NCBI GenBank assembly: GCA_946403615.1
Contig: CAMJAO010000039.1
Coordinates: forward strand, 1 to 11,573
Length of the DNA stretch: 11,573 bases
Source of the DNA: an uncultured Prevotellaceae bacterium
GTDB lineage: Bacteria > Bacteroidota > Bacteroidia > Bacteroidales > Bacteroidaceae
Direction of reading: 5' to 3'
The notes under the pieces were generated by a model. That model ran no database searches. It saw only the letters and a list, made by a program, of their open reading frames with translations, and was not told the origin of the DNA. Of the stretch, positions 1 to 7,731 are shown in pieces (the stretch's first letter is position 1; the number at the start of each line of letters is the position of its first letter). Made by a program: the position numbers and the translations under genes.

Positions 1-110
1 GACAACGATTCGTCCTGATTTATTGACTACGAATGATTCTAATTCGACGAATTCAAGACAGGACAACGTATTTCACGTTTTTCCCATGTAGTAGGGATAA
101 TGCCTTTGAT

Positions 111-2624
111 TTACCACTCACATGCAGCTGCGAGGGCGAGGAACATATAGTGTGAGGATGCTCCTCCCAGACAATACTCCGTCTGTTGCCAAAGGAACGG
201 AAAACGGAGCAGTTCGGGAAAATCAGGACGTATGAGAGCCGTACCCGAAACCACACCTCCGGGAATATAACTCCAGTCGGCTCGGTTGGCACCATAAGCC
301 ACAGTAGCCGATGACGCGCCCACACCCGAGGCAAACGAGGCGGTATTCGTACCCGGATGACATCCCAGCACAAAATGAAGGGCATTCCACACAGGAGCCA
401 TGGAGAACACTTTCGGATAGGTCTTTGCGAGGAAATAATGACGGAAAGCAAAGCTCTGGATATCCCAGCCTGCTCCCCAAATTTGCGGACGGTAGGGAAC
501 ACCGTAAGGTGTCTCTTTCGTTTGAGCATCAATCTTCTGAGCCAGTGCGGGCATTGACTTTTCTACTTCTTGAGCCAATGCTATGGCTTTACGGTTGTCT
601 GATGCACGCAGCATCTGGTCAATCCGTGCCATATGCCATCCTACTTCGTTCAGATGAGTGACGATATAATCCTTCTGTCGGATGAGATAGTCCAGATATT
701 TCTCCTGTCGCGTGGTGAGATAGAGTTCCACCGCAGCATGCACTTTCGCTCCGGCAACCCGCGGATCATCATTCCTGTCAAAGATGGTCTGAGCGATATT
801 CAGGCAAGACTCTGAGAGGACGTCATTGAAACCTTTCATCGGACGCGCTATGGCTGCCAACTGAGCCGCAGTGCTCATCTCCCGCCCCGGATTATCTTCC
901 GTGAAGATCCATCGGTCATCCTCATTGCCCGACTGGCGGTCAGTCATGGCAGCGGCATCGCCCAGCAACACATATTGACGTACCGTCGGACAGATGATGC
1001 CCCGATAGAGTCGTCCCAACGCACGATAAGAAGCCACCACGGTCAGCGCGCCATTTTCGATTTGCTGTAGGATATCGTTTCGCCCGTCGGGTTGATGAAT
1101 CTCCGTGACATGTCGTTGCTGGTCGATAGCCGTAACGTCGAGTTCGGGACGGAATGCCTCGTAAGCCATGGTCAGGATGAACGACTCACCCGCCTGCGAC
1201 TCAACGCGCAAATCATAATCACCAGCATCGTGCCATCCACCGATATTCACATCGGGCACTTTCTGTAAGGATGCGAAAGGCGAGATGCCCGGTTGCTGAA
1301 CATATCCGTCAATGTGATTGCCAACGGGAGCCATCAGCGCGTCGTCCATATGGCAGGCATCGTGCCACACGCGGTATTTCTCATTCACTCTCATATGACA
1401 CATCTGCACAGGCAGGAAATACTCCACTACCGGTTGCCAAACGCCACGCTGATAGACATCCTCTGCGATACGGAACACCGCCGATTGCGACTTTCCATAC
1501 TCAATCTGATAAAGCCCAGATTCGGTGACTTGGCTGAAATCGGCTTGCAAGTAACGGTAACGCAGGAAACGCCCCCACTCTGCCACGGGCAATTCGCGTA
1601 CAGTCTGCTGACCTTGAGCCGTTATCTTCAGCAATCGGACAACCCCTGATGAAGTGTCATTAGCGTCTAATTCAATTACGGCAGTTTTCTGTTGTTTGGG
1701 ATGATAACCCACTTGCGACACCTGCACCACAGGATCACGCATCCATCCTCTCACCACATTGGGTGTAATAAGCCATTGCACAGCCCGTTTGGCAGTGCCG
1801 GCCTGTATCTCCTCGCGCAACACGAACCATCCGTTGTTGTGGTTCATACGTCCGTCATAAAGGCTCATTTTTCCCGACTTCGATTCTACGGTGAAGCGGA
1901 GCATTGGGTCGTCAGGACACGCGGTAAACGACTGTCCATCACAATAAGGCAGCGCCACGATATCATCAGCCGCCATGGGGGAATAGCCCTCGCCCACCAA
2001 GCGGTCCAAATCGGCCAAAGGATGTCCTGCAGGCCGATAATCACTTGCCATCAGATGATTGGGCTGGCGCTGCATGACAGGGCTGTTGGGCTGTTGAGGG
2101 AAGATGCCCGTCTGACGGTCCATCAACCATGGCTTTCCGAAGAGTAAACCCGGGAACAGTTCCAAGTTGAATCCTACTTTGCCGACAGCATTATCCGGCA
2201 ACGGTTTATCGAGGTCAACAGTGACGAGAATCCCCTCTCCCTGTGGTTCCACCCTAACAGTGTAATTCATTATCAGGTCGGGATATATTGTCGGATTAAA
2301 ACCCGTCATATGGCGCGAGGAGTCAGGATAACAAAGACGAGTGACGATAGCCTGTCCCTCTACGTTGCGCTCTTTCTGTTTGGGAACGGGTTGCCATTGA
2401 CCCGGTGTGGGTTCCAGCCGCAGGTCGCCGTTGGTGGCGATGCGGTTGCCATGCATAATCAGGCTCACACCGCCTTGGTGTCCTTCCGGATATATATCGT
2501 CGAAAACCATCACATCTACGCCTCCACTCTTGAAATATCCTTTATCAGAGAGAGAAAACTGTTGTGCCGAGACGACCAGTCCCCAAGCGGCAAAGACAAT
2601 CATCGAAAAAAAGCGTTGTTTCAT
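111..2624 (-). CDS. Secreted glycoside hydrolase family 9 (endoglucanase-like) with large N-terminal domain
   Basis: The 837-residue protein probably hydrolyses beta-1,4-glucosidic bonds in the periplasm. Residues 1-20 form a signal peptide with likely cleavage after V-S-A; no lipobox is seen. Residues about 22-295 are a beta-rich region I do not recognise. Residues about 298-385 match the Ig-like CelD_N domain that precedes many GH9 catalytic modules (starts VSQVGYHP). The (alpha/alpha)6-type catalytic part follows: GGWHDAGDYD at 462-471 supplies the GH9 Asp pair (D466, D469), and FVLGCHPGTN at 751-760 is the C-terminal LGxNP-like signature. E816 in LWQQTEY is the likely catalytic acid, so the active site looks intact. 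The usual C-terminal HHR-like segment is replaced by ANRADWSYIPGG. The start at 2624 is chosen because it begins the signal peptide; the longer frame from a GTG at 2657 would start inside a hairpin. The gene is transcribed away from the HTCS regulator. Exact substrate and endo versus exo action cannot be told. Confidence 0.9.
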   Translation of the reverse strand: MKQRFFSMIVFAAWGLVVSAQQFSLSDKGYFKSGGVDVMVFDDIYPEGHQGGVSLIMHGNRIATNGDLRLEPTPGQWQPVPKQKERNVEGQAIVTRLCYPDSSRHMTGFNPTIYPDLIMNYTVRVEPQGEGILVTVDLDKPLPDNAVGKVGFNLELFPGLLFGKPWLMDRQTGIFPQQPNSPVMQRQPNHLMASDYRPAGHPLADLDRLVGEGYSPMAADDIVALPYCDGQSFTACPDDPMLRFTVESKSGKMSLYDGRMNHNNGWFVLREEIQAGTAKRAVQWLITPNVVRGWMRDPVVQVSQVGYHPKQQKTAVIELDANDTSSGVVRLLKITAQGQQTVRELPVAEWGRFLRYRYLQADFSQVTESGLYQIEYGKSQSAVFRIAEDVYQRGVWQPVVEYFLPVQMCHMRVNEKYRVWHDACHMDDALMAPVGNHIDGYVQQPGISPFASLQKVPDVNIGGWHDAGDYDLRVESQAGESFILTMAYEAFRPELDVTAIDQQRHVTEIHQPDGRNDILQQIENGALTVVASYRALGRLYRGIICPTVRQYVLLGDAAAMTDRQSGNEDDRWIFTEDNPGREMSTAAQLAAIARPMKGFNDVLSESCLNIAQTIFDRNDDPRVAGAKVHAAVELYLTTRQEKYLDYLIRQKDYIVTHLNEVGWHMARIDQMLRASDNRKAIALAQEVEKSMPALAQKIDAQTKETPYGVPYRPQIWGAGWDIQSFAFRHYFLAKTYPKVFSMAPVWNALHFVLGCHPGTNTASFASGVGASSATVAYGANRADWSYIPGGVVSGTALIRPDFPELLRFPFLWQQTEYCLGGASSHYMFLALAAACEW

Positions 2625-2645
2625 CGTGTTTAAGTTTTTAATAAA

Positions 2646-2671
2646 GGGGCATGACACTTAAGCCATGCCCC
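2646..2671 (-). terminator. Terminator-like hairpin in the GH9 leader
   Basis: Positions 2646-2653 (GGGGCATG) and 2664-2671 (CATGCCCC) are a perfect 8-bp inverted repeat around a 10-base loop. Read on the minus strand, the GC-rich stem is followed at once by TTTATT, as in a Rho-independent terminator. It ends about 21 bases before the GH9 ATG. It could terminate transcription entering from upstream, act as an attenuator, or serve as a leader hairpin affecting translation or RNA stability. On the plus strand no T-run follows. The structure is clear; the role is inferred. Confidence 0.6.
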
Positions 2672-2687
2672 GACCATTCTTACTGGT

Positions 2688-2726
2688 TTTTATCAATTAC
2701 GATTCATCACAAATCAATTGATAAAA
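2688..2726. repeat. Perfect 11-bp inverted repeat upstream of GH9
   Basis: TTTTATCAATT at 2688-2698 is the exact reverse complement of AATTGATAAAA at 2716-2726, with a 17-base spacer. The pair lies 64-102 bases upstream of the GH9 start. The right arm with its preceding base reads CAATTGATA, a 9-mer that recurs at 3677-3685 inside the HTCS-side repeat cluster. A shared regulator site or a leader RNA stem are both possible. Confidence 0.55.
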
Positions 2727-2750
2727 TCAGAGACCTAAAAAAACATTGTA

Positions 2751-2770
2751 ATTTGCTAAATATAACAAAT
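2751..2770. promoter_or_regulatory. Imperfect 20-bp palindrome overlapping the GH9 promoter candidate
   Basis: Positions 2751-2770 read ATTTG...CAAAT with inner TA...TA also mirrored, leaving one mismatched pair per half and a 4-base centre. The right arm overlaps the candidate -7 element at 2766-2773, a position where a bound protein could block or assist RNA polymerase. In AT-rich DNA such a palindrome can arise by chance. Confidence 0.3.
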
Positions 2771-2773
2771 GTA
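2766..2773 (-). promoter_or_regulatory. Candidate -7 promoter element for GH9
   Basis: On the minus strand this reads TACATTTG, an exact match to the Bacteroidota -7 consensus TAnnTTTG. No clear TTTG-type -33 element lies 19-21 bases upstream, so the promoter would be weak or activator-dependent, as expected of a gene under HTCS control. Transcription from here would give a leader of roughly 135 bases containing both downstream inverted repeats. Confidence 0.35.
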
Positions 2774-3651
2774 ATCAAGTCGAATTATTCTAGTTTTTGG
2801 TTTATCGGAATTTCCATTTCATCTCTTTTTCCCATGTGCTGGAATCCGCGCCTTGCCCGTAGAAAATTCGCAATTACTATTCTTAGGCATCGGCTCAGAT
2901 TCCAACTCTGGGCATCCATCCGGTGTATCTCACACCATACGTGGACTCATCTAATCATAGTCGGGCTGCATTGCCTCGACATTGTCAACTAACAACCATC
3001 CCTAAAAGATGGCGGGCGGGTACTCCCTTTTGACGGACTGTGGTTGTCGGTCTATGGGTACGGACACCACAACTATTATATATATGTCTTGGAAAACGTT
3101 GTCTGTCGCGCCAAACCACTTGGAACGGCAGTAAATGCAATCTTGTCCGTCGTAACTTACTATATTCTATATATACTATGATCCTGCGCAATCAATGATT
3201 TATTTAACACCATCACACAGTTTCAAGTCTTTTGAGGTAGTATCGCTTCGCTGTCGAATCCTGCCACATTGGCCGAAATCATTATCGGAACGAGGAGGTT
3301 GTAGAGATTTCACGCATACAATTTTTGGACAGATATATGTTGATTTTTTGTGTTGTCGAATATGTCATTGACATTAATTCGTCCGCAAAATGTATCGTGG
3401 CTTCATCATTTACCAGCTATTCAACATGAGAGTTCTACGCTATCTTCTTATCCGGAATATCTATCAGTTTATTTCTATTATCTTATCGTTATGAAAGGAT
3501 TACTTACGAGAAATTTATCTTTGAAACCCGTTCTAAGGATTCGTTGATTGACTCTATTTTGTATCAGTTGCGTCTTTTTTTAATTTCAGTTGCAAAAGAA
3601 CTACAAAAATGTGACATGGGGAATTTGTTCCGTATTGTATTTAGTCCGTTT

Positions 3652-3693
3652 TGTATCCTTGATACATATCGGACACCAATTGATACATTACGG
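3652..3693. promoter_or_regulatory. Candidate HTCS operator: GATACA repeats 21 bp apart
   Basis: TTGATACATATCGG (3659-3672) and TTGATACATTACGG (3680-3693) match at 12 of 14 positions and start exactly 21 bp apart, two helical turns. This is the spacing expected for an AraC-type dimer binding direct repeats on one DNA face. A third, inverted copy makes a perfect palindrome TGTATC-CTT-GATACA at 3652-3666. The cluster ends about 100 bases before the HTCS start and about 75 bases before the candidate -7 element, a usual place for an activator site. Autoregulation by the HTCS is inferred. Confidence 0.55.
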
Positions 3694-3694
3694 C

Positions 3695-3719
3695 CGATAA
3701 ACGTTAAAAAGCATTATCG
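3695..3719. repeat. Short inverted repeat beside the candidate operator
   Basis: CGATAA at 3695-3700 and TTATCG at 3714-3719 are perfect 6-bp arms with a 13-base spacer, directly after the GATACA repeats. It may extend the regulator site or be a chance match. Confidence 0.25.
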
Positions 3720-3767
3720 CGGCAAGAGAAAAAAAGGACAAATTCTGATAAAATGGCAATTATTTGT

Positions 3768-3775
3768 TATTTTTG
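3768..3775 (+). promoter_or_regulatory. Candidate -7 promoter element for the HTCS operon
   Basis: TATTTTTG matches TAnnTTTG exactly. A weak TTCTG at 3743-3747 lies about 20 bases upstream in the -33 position. Transcription would start near 3782, giving a very short leader before the ATG at 3796. The lack of a good -33 fits activator dependence. Confidence 0.4.
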
Positions 3776-3795
3776 TAAAGCAATCCACAAAAAAG

Positions 3796-6700
3796 ATGAG
3801 AAAGATACTCAAAATGACATTTTGGCTGCTGATGGCACCTTTTATGACATGCGCAGCCTCGAATTTCTTTTTCCGTACGGTAGATGTGAAAGGCGGTTTG
3901 TCTGACAATTTCGTGAGAGATATCTCCAGCGACAGTTACGGTTATATATGGTTCTCCACCATCAACGGTCTGAGCCGTTATGACGGATATCGTATCTACA
4001 ACTATATGCCACAGGAAATAGGAGGTCACGACAACGATGTGACGTTTGTCAGGGAAACCGCCGACAGCACCTTATGGATGCTGTGTTCAGGCGAACTATA
4101 TACCTACTCGCGCAAGATAAACAAATGGCAGAAAGACGGTGCGGCCAAATTGTCAAAACTGGGGGTGCAAGGCACCATGAAAAACTTCTATGTGGACGAC
4201 CGTCACAACTTGTGGGCCACGACCGAGAGCGGGTTATATCATTACGACTATTCACAACACAAAGCATTGCATATCTCCATTTACAGCAAGTCGCCTATTA
4301 CGCATATTGTGGCAAGAAACGGGTATGTGGCGGTAGTCACCTCAGACAACGAAGTCTATGAGGTGGCGCAAAAAGAACGTAAACTTATCTTCATCGCCCA
4401 ATCGCCCACCACCACTTACAGCCGCGACAAACGTGTGTATCTTGACAATGACATGAACCTTTGGATTTATGACTCACACTCCGCCGCAGGCACCCAGTGG
4501 ATACTTTCACTCAAAACCCGGCAATGGCGCCAACCGACAGAATTGAAACAGATGGGCAATGTGTTTGTGAACGCCATCACAGAGGACAACAACGGTAACC
4601 TTTGGATAGGTACGGGCATTGCCGGTATCTTCGTCTTTGAGAGACAAGGCGGAGGACTTGTGACATCAGGCCGTATGACCAATATCAATCCGTTCATGCC
4701 CAAGAGCGGACATATATCCTGTTTCTACCTCGACGACAACAACACCATGTGGGTGGGTTCGGCAAAACTGGGAGCCGCCTTCGCCGATATGAACCGTCCT
4801 GAATTCAACCTCATCTCAACCGGTGACCACGAAGACGTGAGTTCGCTGCTCCAAGACCGTCAAGGTAATCTCTGGATAGGATTTGACGGCAGCGGCATCA
4901 TGAGACGCCAACCCTCTGGCAACACCACTTATTTCGCAGCCATCAATCATCAAATTCCTTCAGACATCGTCACTTCGCTTACGATGGATGCCAACGGAAC
5001 AGTCATCACAGGCACCTACGGAAACGGTCTCGCCAAGTTTGACGGAGCAAGGTTCGCCCCACTCTACCCAGAATCGTCCGTGCTGAAATATGTCAAATCA
5101 TTGACTACCGACACACACGGTAACCTATGGGTGGCCACGGTTGACAGGGGCGTGGTCAAGATCAGCAACAACGGCTCTATCGTCAATTACACCTCAGACA
5201 ATTCTGCGCTCATCTATAACGGCACCATCTGCCTAGCTTGTGATTCGCTGCGCGACATTATATATATAGGCACATCAACAGGTGTGAGCGCCTATCACGC
5301 CGGAGAAAACCGTTTCTTGACAATAGCGGCACTCGACCAATTGAAAGGGTCGTATGTGTCATCGCTGATGGTATGCCGAAAAAATCTGCTCTGGATAGGT
5401 TGCAGAGACGGCCTTTGGGTCTACAACCAGAAAGACGGCTCCATCAAGCATCTGACCACCGAACAGGGTATGTCGCACAACTCCGTCAGGGCTTTGGCCA
5501 ATATCGGCGACCGTGTATGGGCAAGTACCGACAACGGACTGACCTGCATCACTGTCAAAAATGACGGTAATGGAGCATCATCCTACAACTGTTATCCGTT
5601 TCATGACAGTGACGGACTTCACAACATTGTCTTTTCCAATGATGCAGCCAGCATCACACCCAATAACGAGGTGTTATTGGGTTGCTATTCCGGATATGTG
5701 AGCATACCCGACGAAGACATCGTCGCTCTCTATCCGAAACTACATGTGGAATTTACGGAATTCAGAGTCAACGGCGTTAATATTCCTGATTTTCTGACCG
5801 ACCACACCATCAGTCACAATGACCGCCTTGGACTGTCTGTATCGGCCATGGCCCCTGTAATCAGTCAGAAGATTCAATACTTCTACCGTTTCGAGGGTGA
5901 AGAGAAATGGATGAGAGCCCCCAATAACATTCTTTATTTCGCTTCGCTCAGCCCAGGGTATCATGTGTTGCAAGTAAAAGCGGTATTGCCCGGTCTGATG
6001 GAGAGCGAACCGGCCGAATTGGCTTTCAGGATGCTGCCGCCTTGGTGGTTATCTACGCCAGCCATCATCTTCTACATCCTCGCCCTCCTTGCCGCAGGAT
6101 ATCTCATCACTCGTATTTTAAGATACAGGCAGAAGCGCGAACTGGCCATCAAGCGTTTGGAGATGAACCTGGAGAAATATGAGATGGAAGAAGAGAAAAT
6201 CAGGTTTTTCACCAATATCAGTCACGATCTGAAAACCCCGTTGACATTGGTGGTCGCTCCGTTGGAGAAAATTCGCGAGACCGACCTGCCCGCTAATGTC
6301 CGTACCGAAGTGGATGTGGCATGGCGCAACGCACGTCAGTTGTATGACCTTGTGTTGGAACTGCTCGATTTCCGCCGTCTGGATGTGGGTAAAGAGACGC
6401 TGAATCTCCGCCATGGCGACATCGTGGGTTTCGTCAGACAGACAGCCCAGGGATTCGCTTTCTTTGCCCCGCCAAAACAAATCAAGATGGCTTTGAAACT
6501 GCCATCCTCGCCCATAGAAATCAATTTCGACGAGAATAAGCTGCGGCGTATCATCACCAACCTGCTTTCCAATGCCTACAAATACAATACCGACAAGGGC
6601 AGCGTGACACTGTCTCTCGACATTCAAGAGGAAGGCAGCCAACGGCAGGTGGTACTCAGTGTGGCCGACACGGGTATCGGTGTACACGACAAGAACCATA

Positions 6701-7731
6701 TCTTTGACCGTTTCGTGCAAGAGACGCACGGACAGGAACAAGAGGGAAGCGGTATCGGTCTGCACATCGTCAAGCAATACGTTGACATGATGGGCGGCAG
6801 CGTCACCGTAAAAGACAACCTTCCCAAAGGCACTGTCTTCACCGTGACCATACCCGTCGTGGAAAAAACCGACGGCGAGATAGCGAATTTGTCCATCGAC
6901 GATAGCGACACCGCTGTCGAGGCGACCATCAGCGACAATGAAGTGCAGGAAAAACCGCTCATCCTGGTGGTTGATGACAATACGGATGCTCGCGAGTTCC
7001 TGCAACGAAGCCTTGCCGACGAGTTTGACGTGCTCACGGCAGCCAACGGCAAAGAGGGATTAGACCAACTGGGGAAGAATGAGAATATTTGCATCGTTGT
7101 CAGCGACGTGATGATGCCGGTGATGGACGGCATAGAGTTCTTCAGGCAAGTGAAGAACAACATCAATTACTCTCACATCCCCTTCATTCTGCTCACGGCC
7201 AAGAGCAGTGAGGAGAGCATCGTGGCAGGACTGGAAGAAGGCGTGGCAGACTATATCACCAAGCCTTACAGTCTGTCGGTATTACGGCTGCGCATCAAGA
7301 AAATACTAGAATGGTCGCAAGATGTGCGTCAGAGTGTGGCCACGGGCATTGAGATCAAGCCGAGCGAGATAACGGTGAGTTCACTGGATGAAGAACTCAT
7401 CAGCAACGTCATCTCACACATCGAGGAAAACATCCAAGACCAGGACTACTCGGTGGTACAACTCAGCAGCGATGTGGGCATGACACGAGGGCATCTTTAC
7501 AAGAAACTCATGGCTATCACCGGAAAATCACCGCTGGAGTTGATACGGATTATCAAACTGAAACGCGGCAAGAGTCTAATGGAACAAGGAAAGACCAATA
7601 TTTCCGAGGTAGCAGACATGGTGGGATTTTCTGCGAAGCAATTTGGCCACTACTTCAAAATCATGTACGGTGAAACCCCGTCAGAATATTTGAGAAAGCA
7701 CAGAAACCAGCAAAAGAGCACTATCATATGA
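3796..7731 (+). CDS. Hybrid two-component system sensor/regulator (HTCS) of a PUL
   Basis: The 1311-residue protein senses a periplasmic glycan fragment and controls PUL transcription in one polypeptide. Residues 1-22 are an N-terminal signal sequence. About 28-640 hold repeated propeller blades with motifs such as NLWIGTG, NLWVATV and LLWIGC (Reg_prop); about 650-745 is a Y_Y_Y domain; about 754-775 is a single membrane span. The cytoplasmic part has a HisKA box (FFTNISHDLKTPL, phospho-acceptor H810), a HATPase with N926, DTGIG at 958-962 and GSGIG at 984-988, and a receiver with acidic pair D1060/D1061, phospho-acceptor D1104 in SDVMMP and K1156. An AraC-type HTH occupies about 1200-1303. 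All key residues are present. The frame is open upstream to a TTG at 3544, but ATG 3796 is chosen because the signal sequence starts there; ATG 3814 is an alternative. The stop overlaps the next gene by 4 bases, so translation may be coupled. GATACA repeats upstream suggest autoregulation. Confidence 0.95.
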   Translation: MRKILKMTFWLLMAPFMTCAASNFFFRTVDVKGGLSDNFVRDISSDSYGYIWFSTINGLSRYDGYRIYNYMPQEIGGHDNDVTFVRETADSTLWMLCSGELYTYSRKINKWQKDGAAKLSKLGVQGTMKNFYVDDRHNLWATTESGLYHYDYSQHKALHISIYSKSPITHIVARNGYVAVVTSDNEVYEVAQKERKLIFIAQSPTTTYSRDKRVYLDNDMNLWIYDSHSAAGTQWILSLKTRQWRQPTELKQMGNVFVNAITEDNNGNLWIGTGIAGIFVFERQGGGLVTSGRMTNINPFMPKSGHISCFYLDDNNTMWVGSAKLGAAFADMNRPEFNLISTGDHEDVSSLLQDRQGNLWIGFDGSGIMRRQPSGNTTYFAAINHQIPSDIVTSLTMDANGTVITGTYGNGLAKFDGARFAPLYPESSVLKYVKSLTTDTHGNLWVATVDRGVVKISNNGSIVNYTSDNSALIYNGTICLACDSLRDIIYIGTSTGVSAYHAGENRFLTIAALDQLKGSYVSSLMVCRKNLLWIGCRDGLWVYNQKDGSIKHLTTEQGMSHNSVRALANIGDRVWASTDNGLTCITVKNDGNGASSYNCYPFHDSDGLHNIVFSNDAASITPNNEVLLGCYSGYVSIPDEDIVALYPKLHVEFTEFRVNGVNIPDFLTDHTISHNDRLGLSVSAMAPVISQKIQYFYRFEGEEKWMRAPNNILYFASLSPGYHVLQVKAVLPGLMESEPAELAFRMLPPWWLSTPAIIFYILALLAAGYLITRILRYRQKRELAIKRLEMNLEKYEMEEEKIRFFTNISHDLKTPLTLVVAPLEKIRETDLPANVRTEVDVAWRNARQLYDLVLELLDFRRLDVGKETLNLRHGDIVGFVRQTAQGFAFFAPPKQIKMALKLPSSPIEINFDENKLRRIITNLLSNAYKYNTDKGSVTLSLDIQEEGSQRQVVLSVADTGIGVHDKNHIFDRFVQETHGQEQEGSGIGLHIVKQYVDMMGGSVTVKDNLPKGTVFTVTIPVVEKTDGEIANLSIDDSDTAVEATISDNEVQEKPLILVVDDNTDAREFLQRSLADEFDVLTAANGKEGLDQLGKNENICIVVSDVMMPVMDGIEFFRQVKNNINYSHIPFILLTAKSSEESIVAGLEEGVADYITKPYSLSVLRLRIKKILEWSQDVRQSVATGIEIKPSEITVSSLDEELISNVISHIEENIQDQDYSVVQLSSDVGMTRGHLYKKLMAITGKSPLELIRIIKLKRGKSLMEQGKTNISEVADMVGFSAKQFGHYFKIMYGETPSEYLRKHRNQQKSTII

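Larger units (their letters stand above)
2625..3795. other. Long divergent intergenic region between GH9 and HTCS genes
   Basis: About 1.17 kb separates the two divergent start codons, far more than two promoters need. The GH9-side end (about 2680-2820) and HTCS-side end (about 3190-3795) are AT-rich, while the middle (about 2830-3190) is closer to coding composition. Open frames here are short, with unlikely amino-acid content and no recognisable domain. One plus-strand frame runs from 2651 to a TAA at 2990-2992 and continues after it to a stop near 3179. I could not assign it to a family, so I treat the middle as non-coding or decayed. I saw no tRNA, tmRNA, RNase P signature or clear transposon ends. 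The supported regulatory elements are listed separately. Confidence 0.7.

Noticed and set aside
65..82. Hairpin AACGT-ATTTC-ACGTT followed by a few T on the plus strand
   Set aside because: The 5-bp AT-containing stem and short T-run are too weak to call a terminator, and it points the wrong way for GH9.
2..91. An open plus-strand frame from the window edge to a TAG, a possible 3' end of a convergent gene
   Set aside because: Thirty open codons can arise by chance, and the residues show no recognisable motif; the full upstream sequence would be needed.
2924..2929. A TGTATC (GATACA on the minus strand) as a further HTCS half-site
   Set aside because: A single 6-mer without a partner at 21-bp spacing is expected by chance in 1.2 kb.
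2651..2992. A 113-codon plus-strand frame in the divergent region
   Set aside because: Its composition is unlike the neighbouring proteins, it starts inside the GH9 leader hairpin, and it shows no domain or homology that I recognise.
2985..3191. A 68-codon minus-strand frame
   Set aside because: It is short, Arg-rich and without recognisable motifs, and it competes with equally open frames on the other strand.
3544..3795. Upstream extension of the HTCS frame to a TTG start
   Set aside because: The 84 extra residues would bury the signal sequence, and the DNA is AT-rich and carries the operator and promoter candidates.
6118..7005. A 295-codon open frame on the minus strand
   Set aside because: It lies wholly inside the kinase/receiver part of the HTCS gene, has no recognisable domain, and is an antisense shadow of well-conserved coding sequence.
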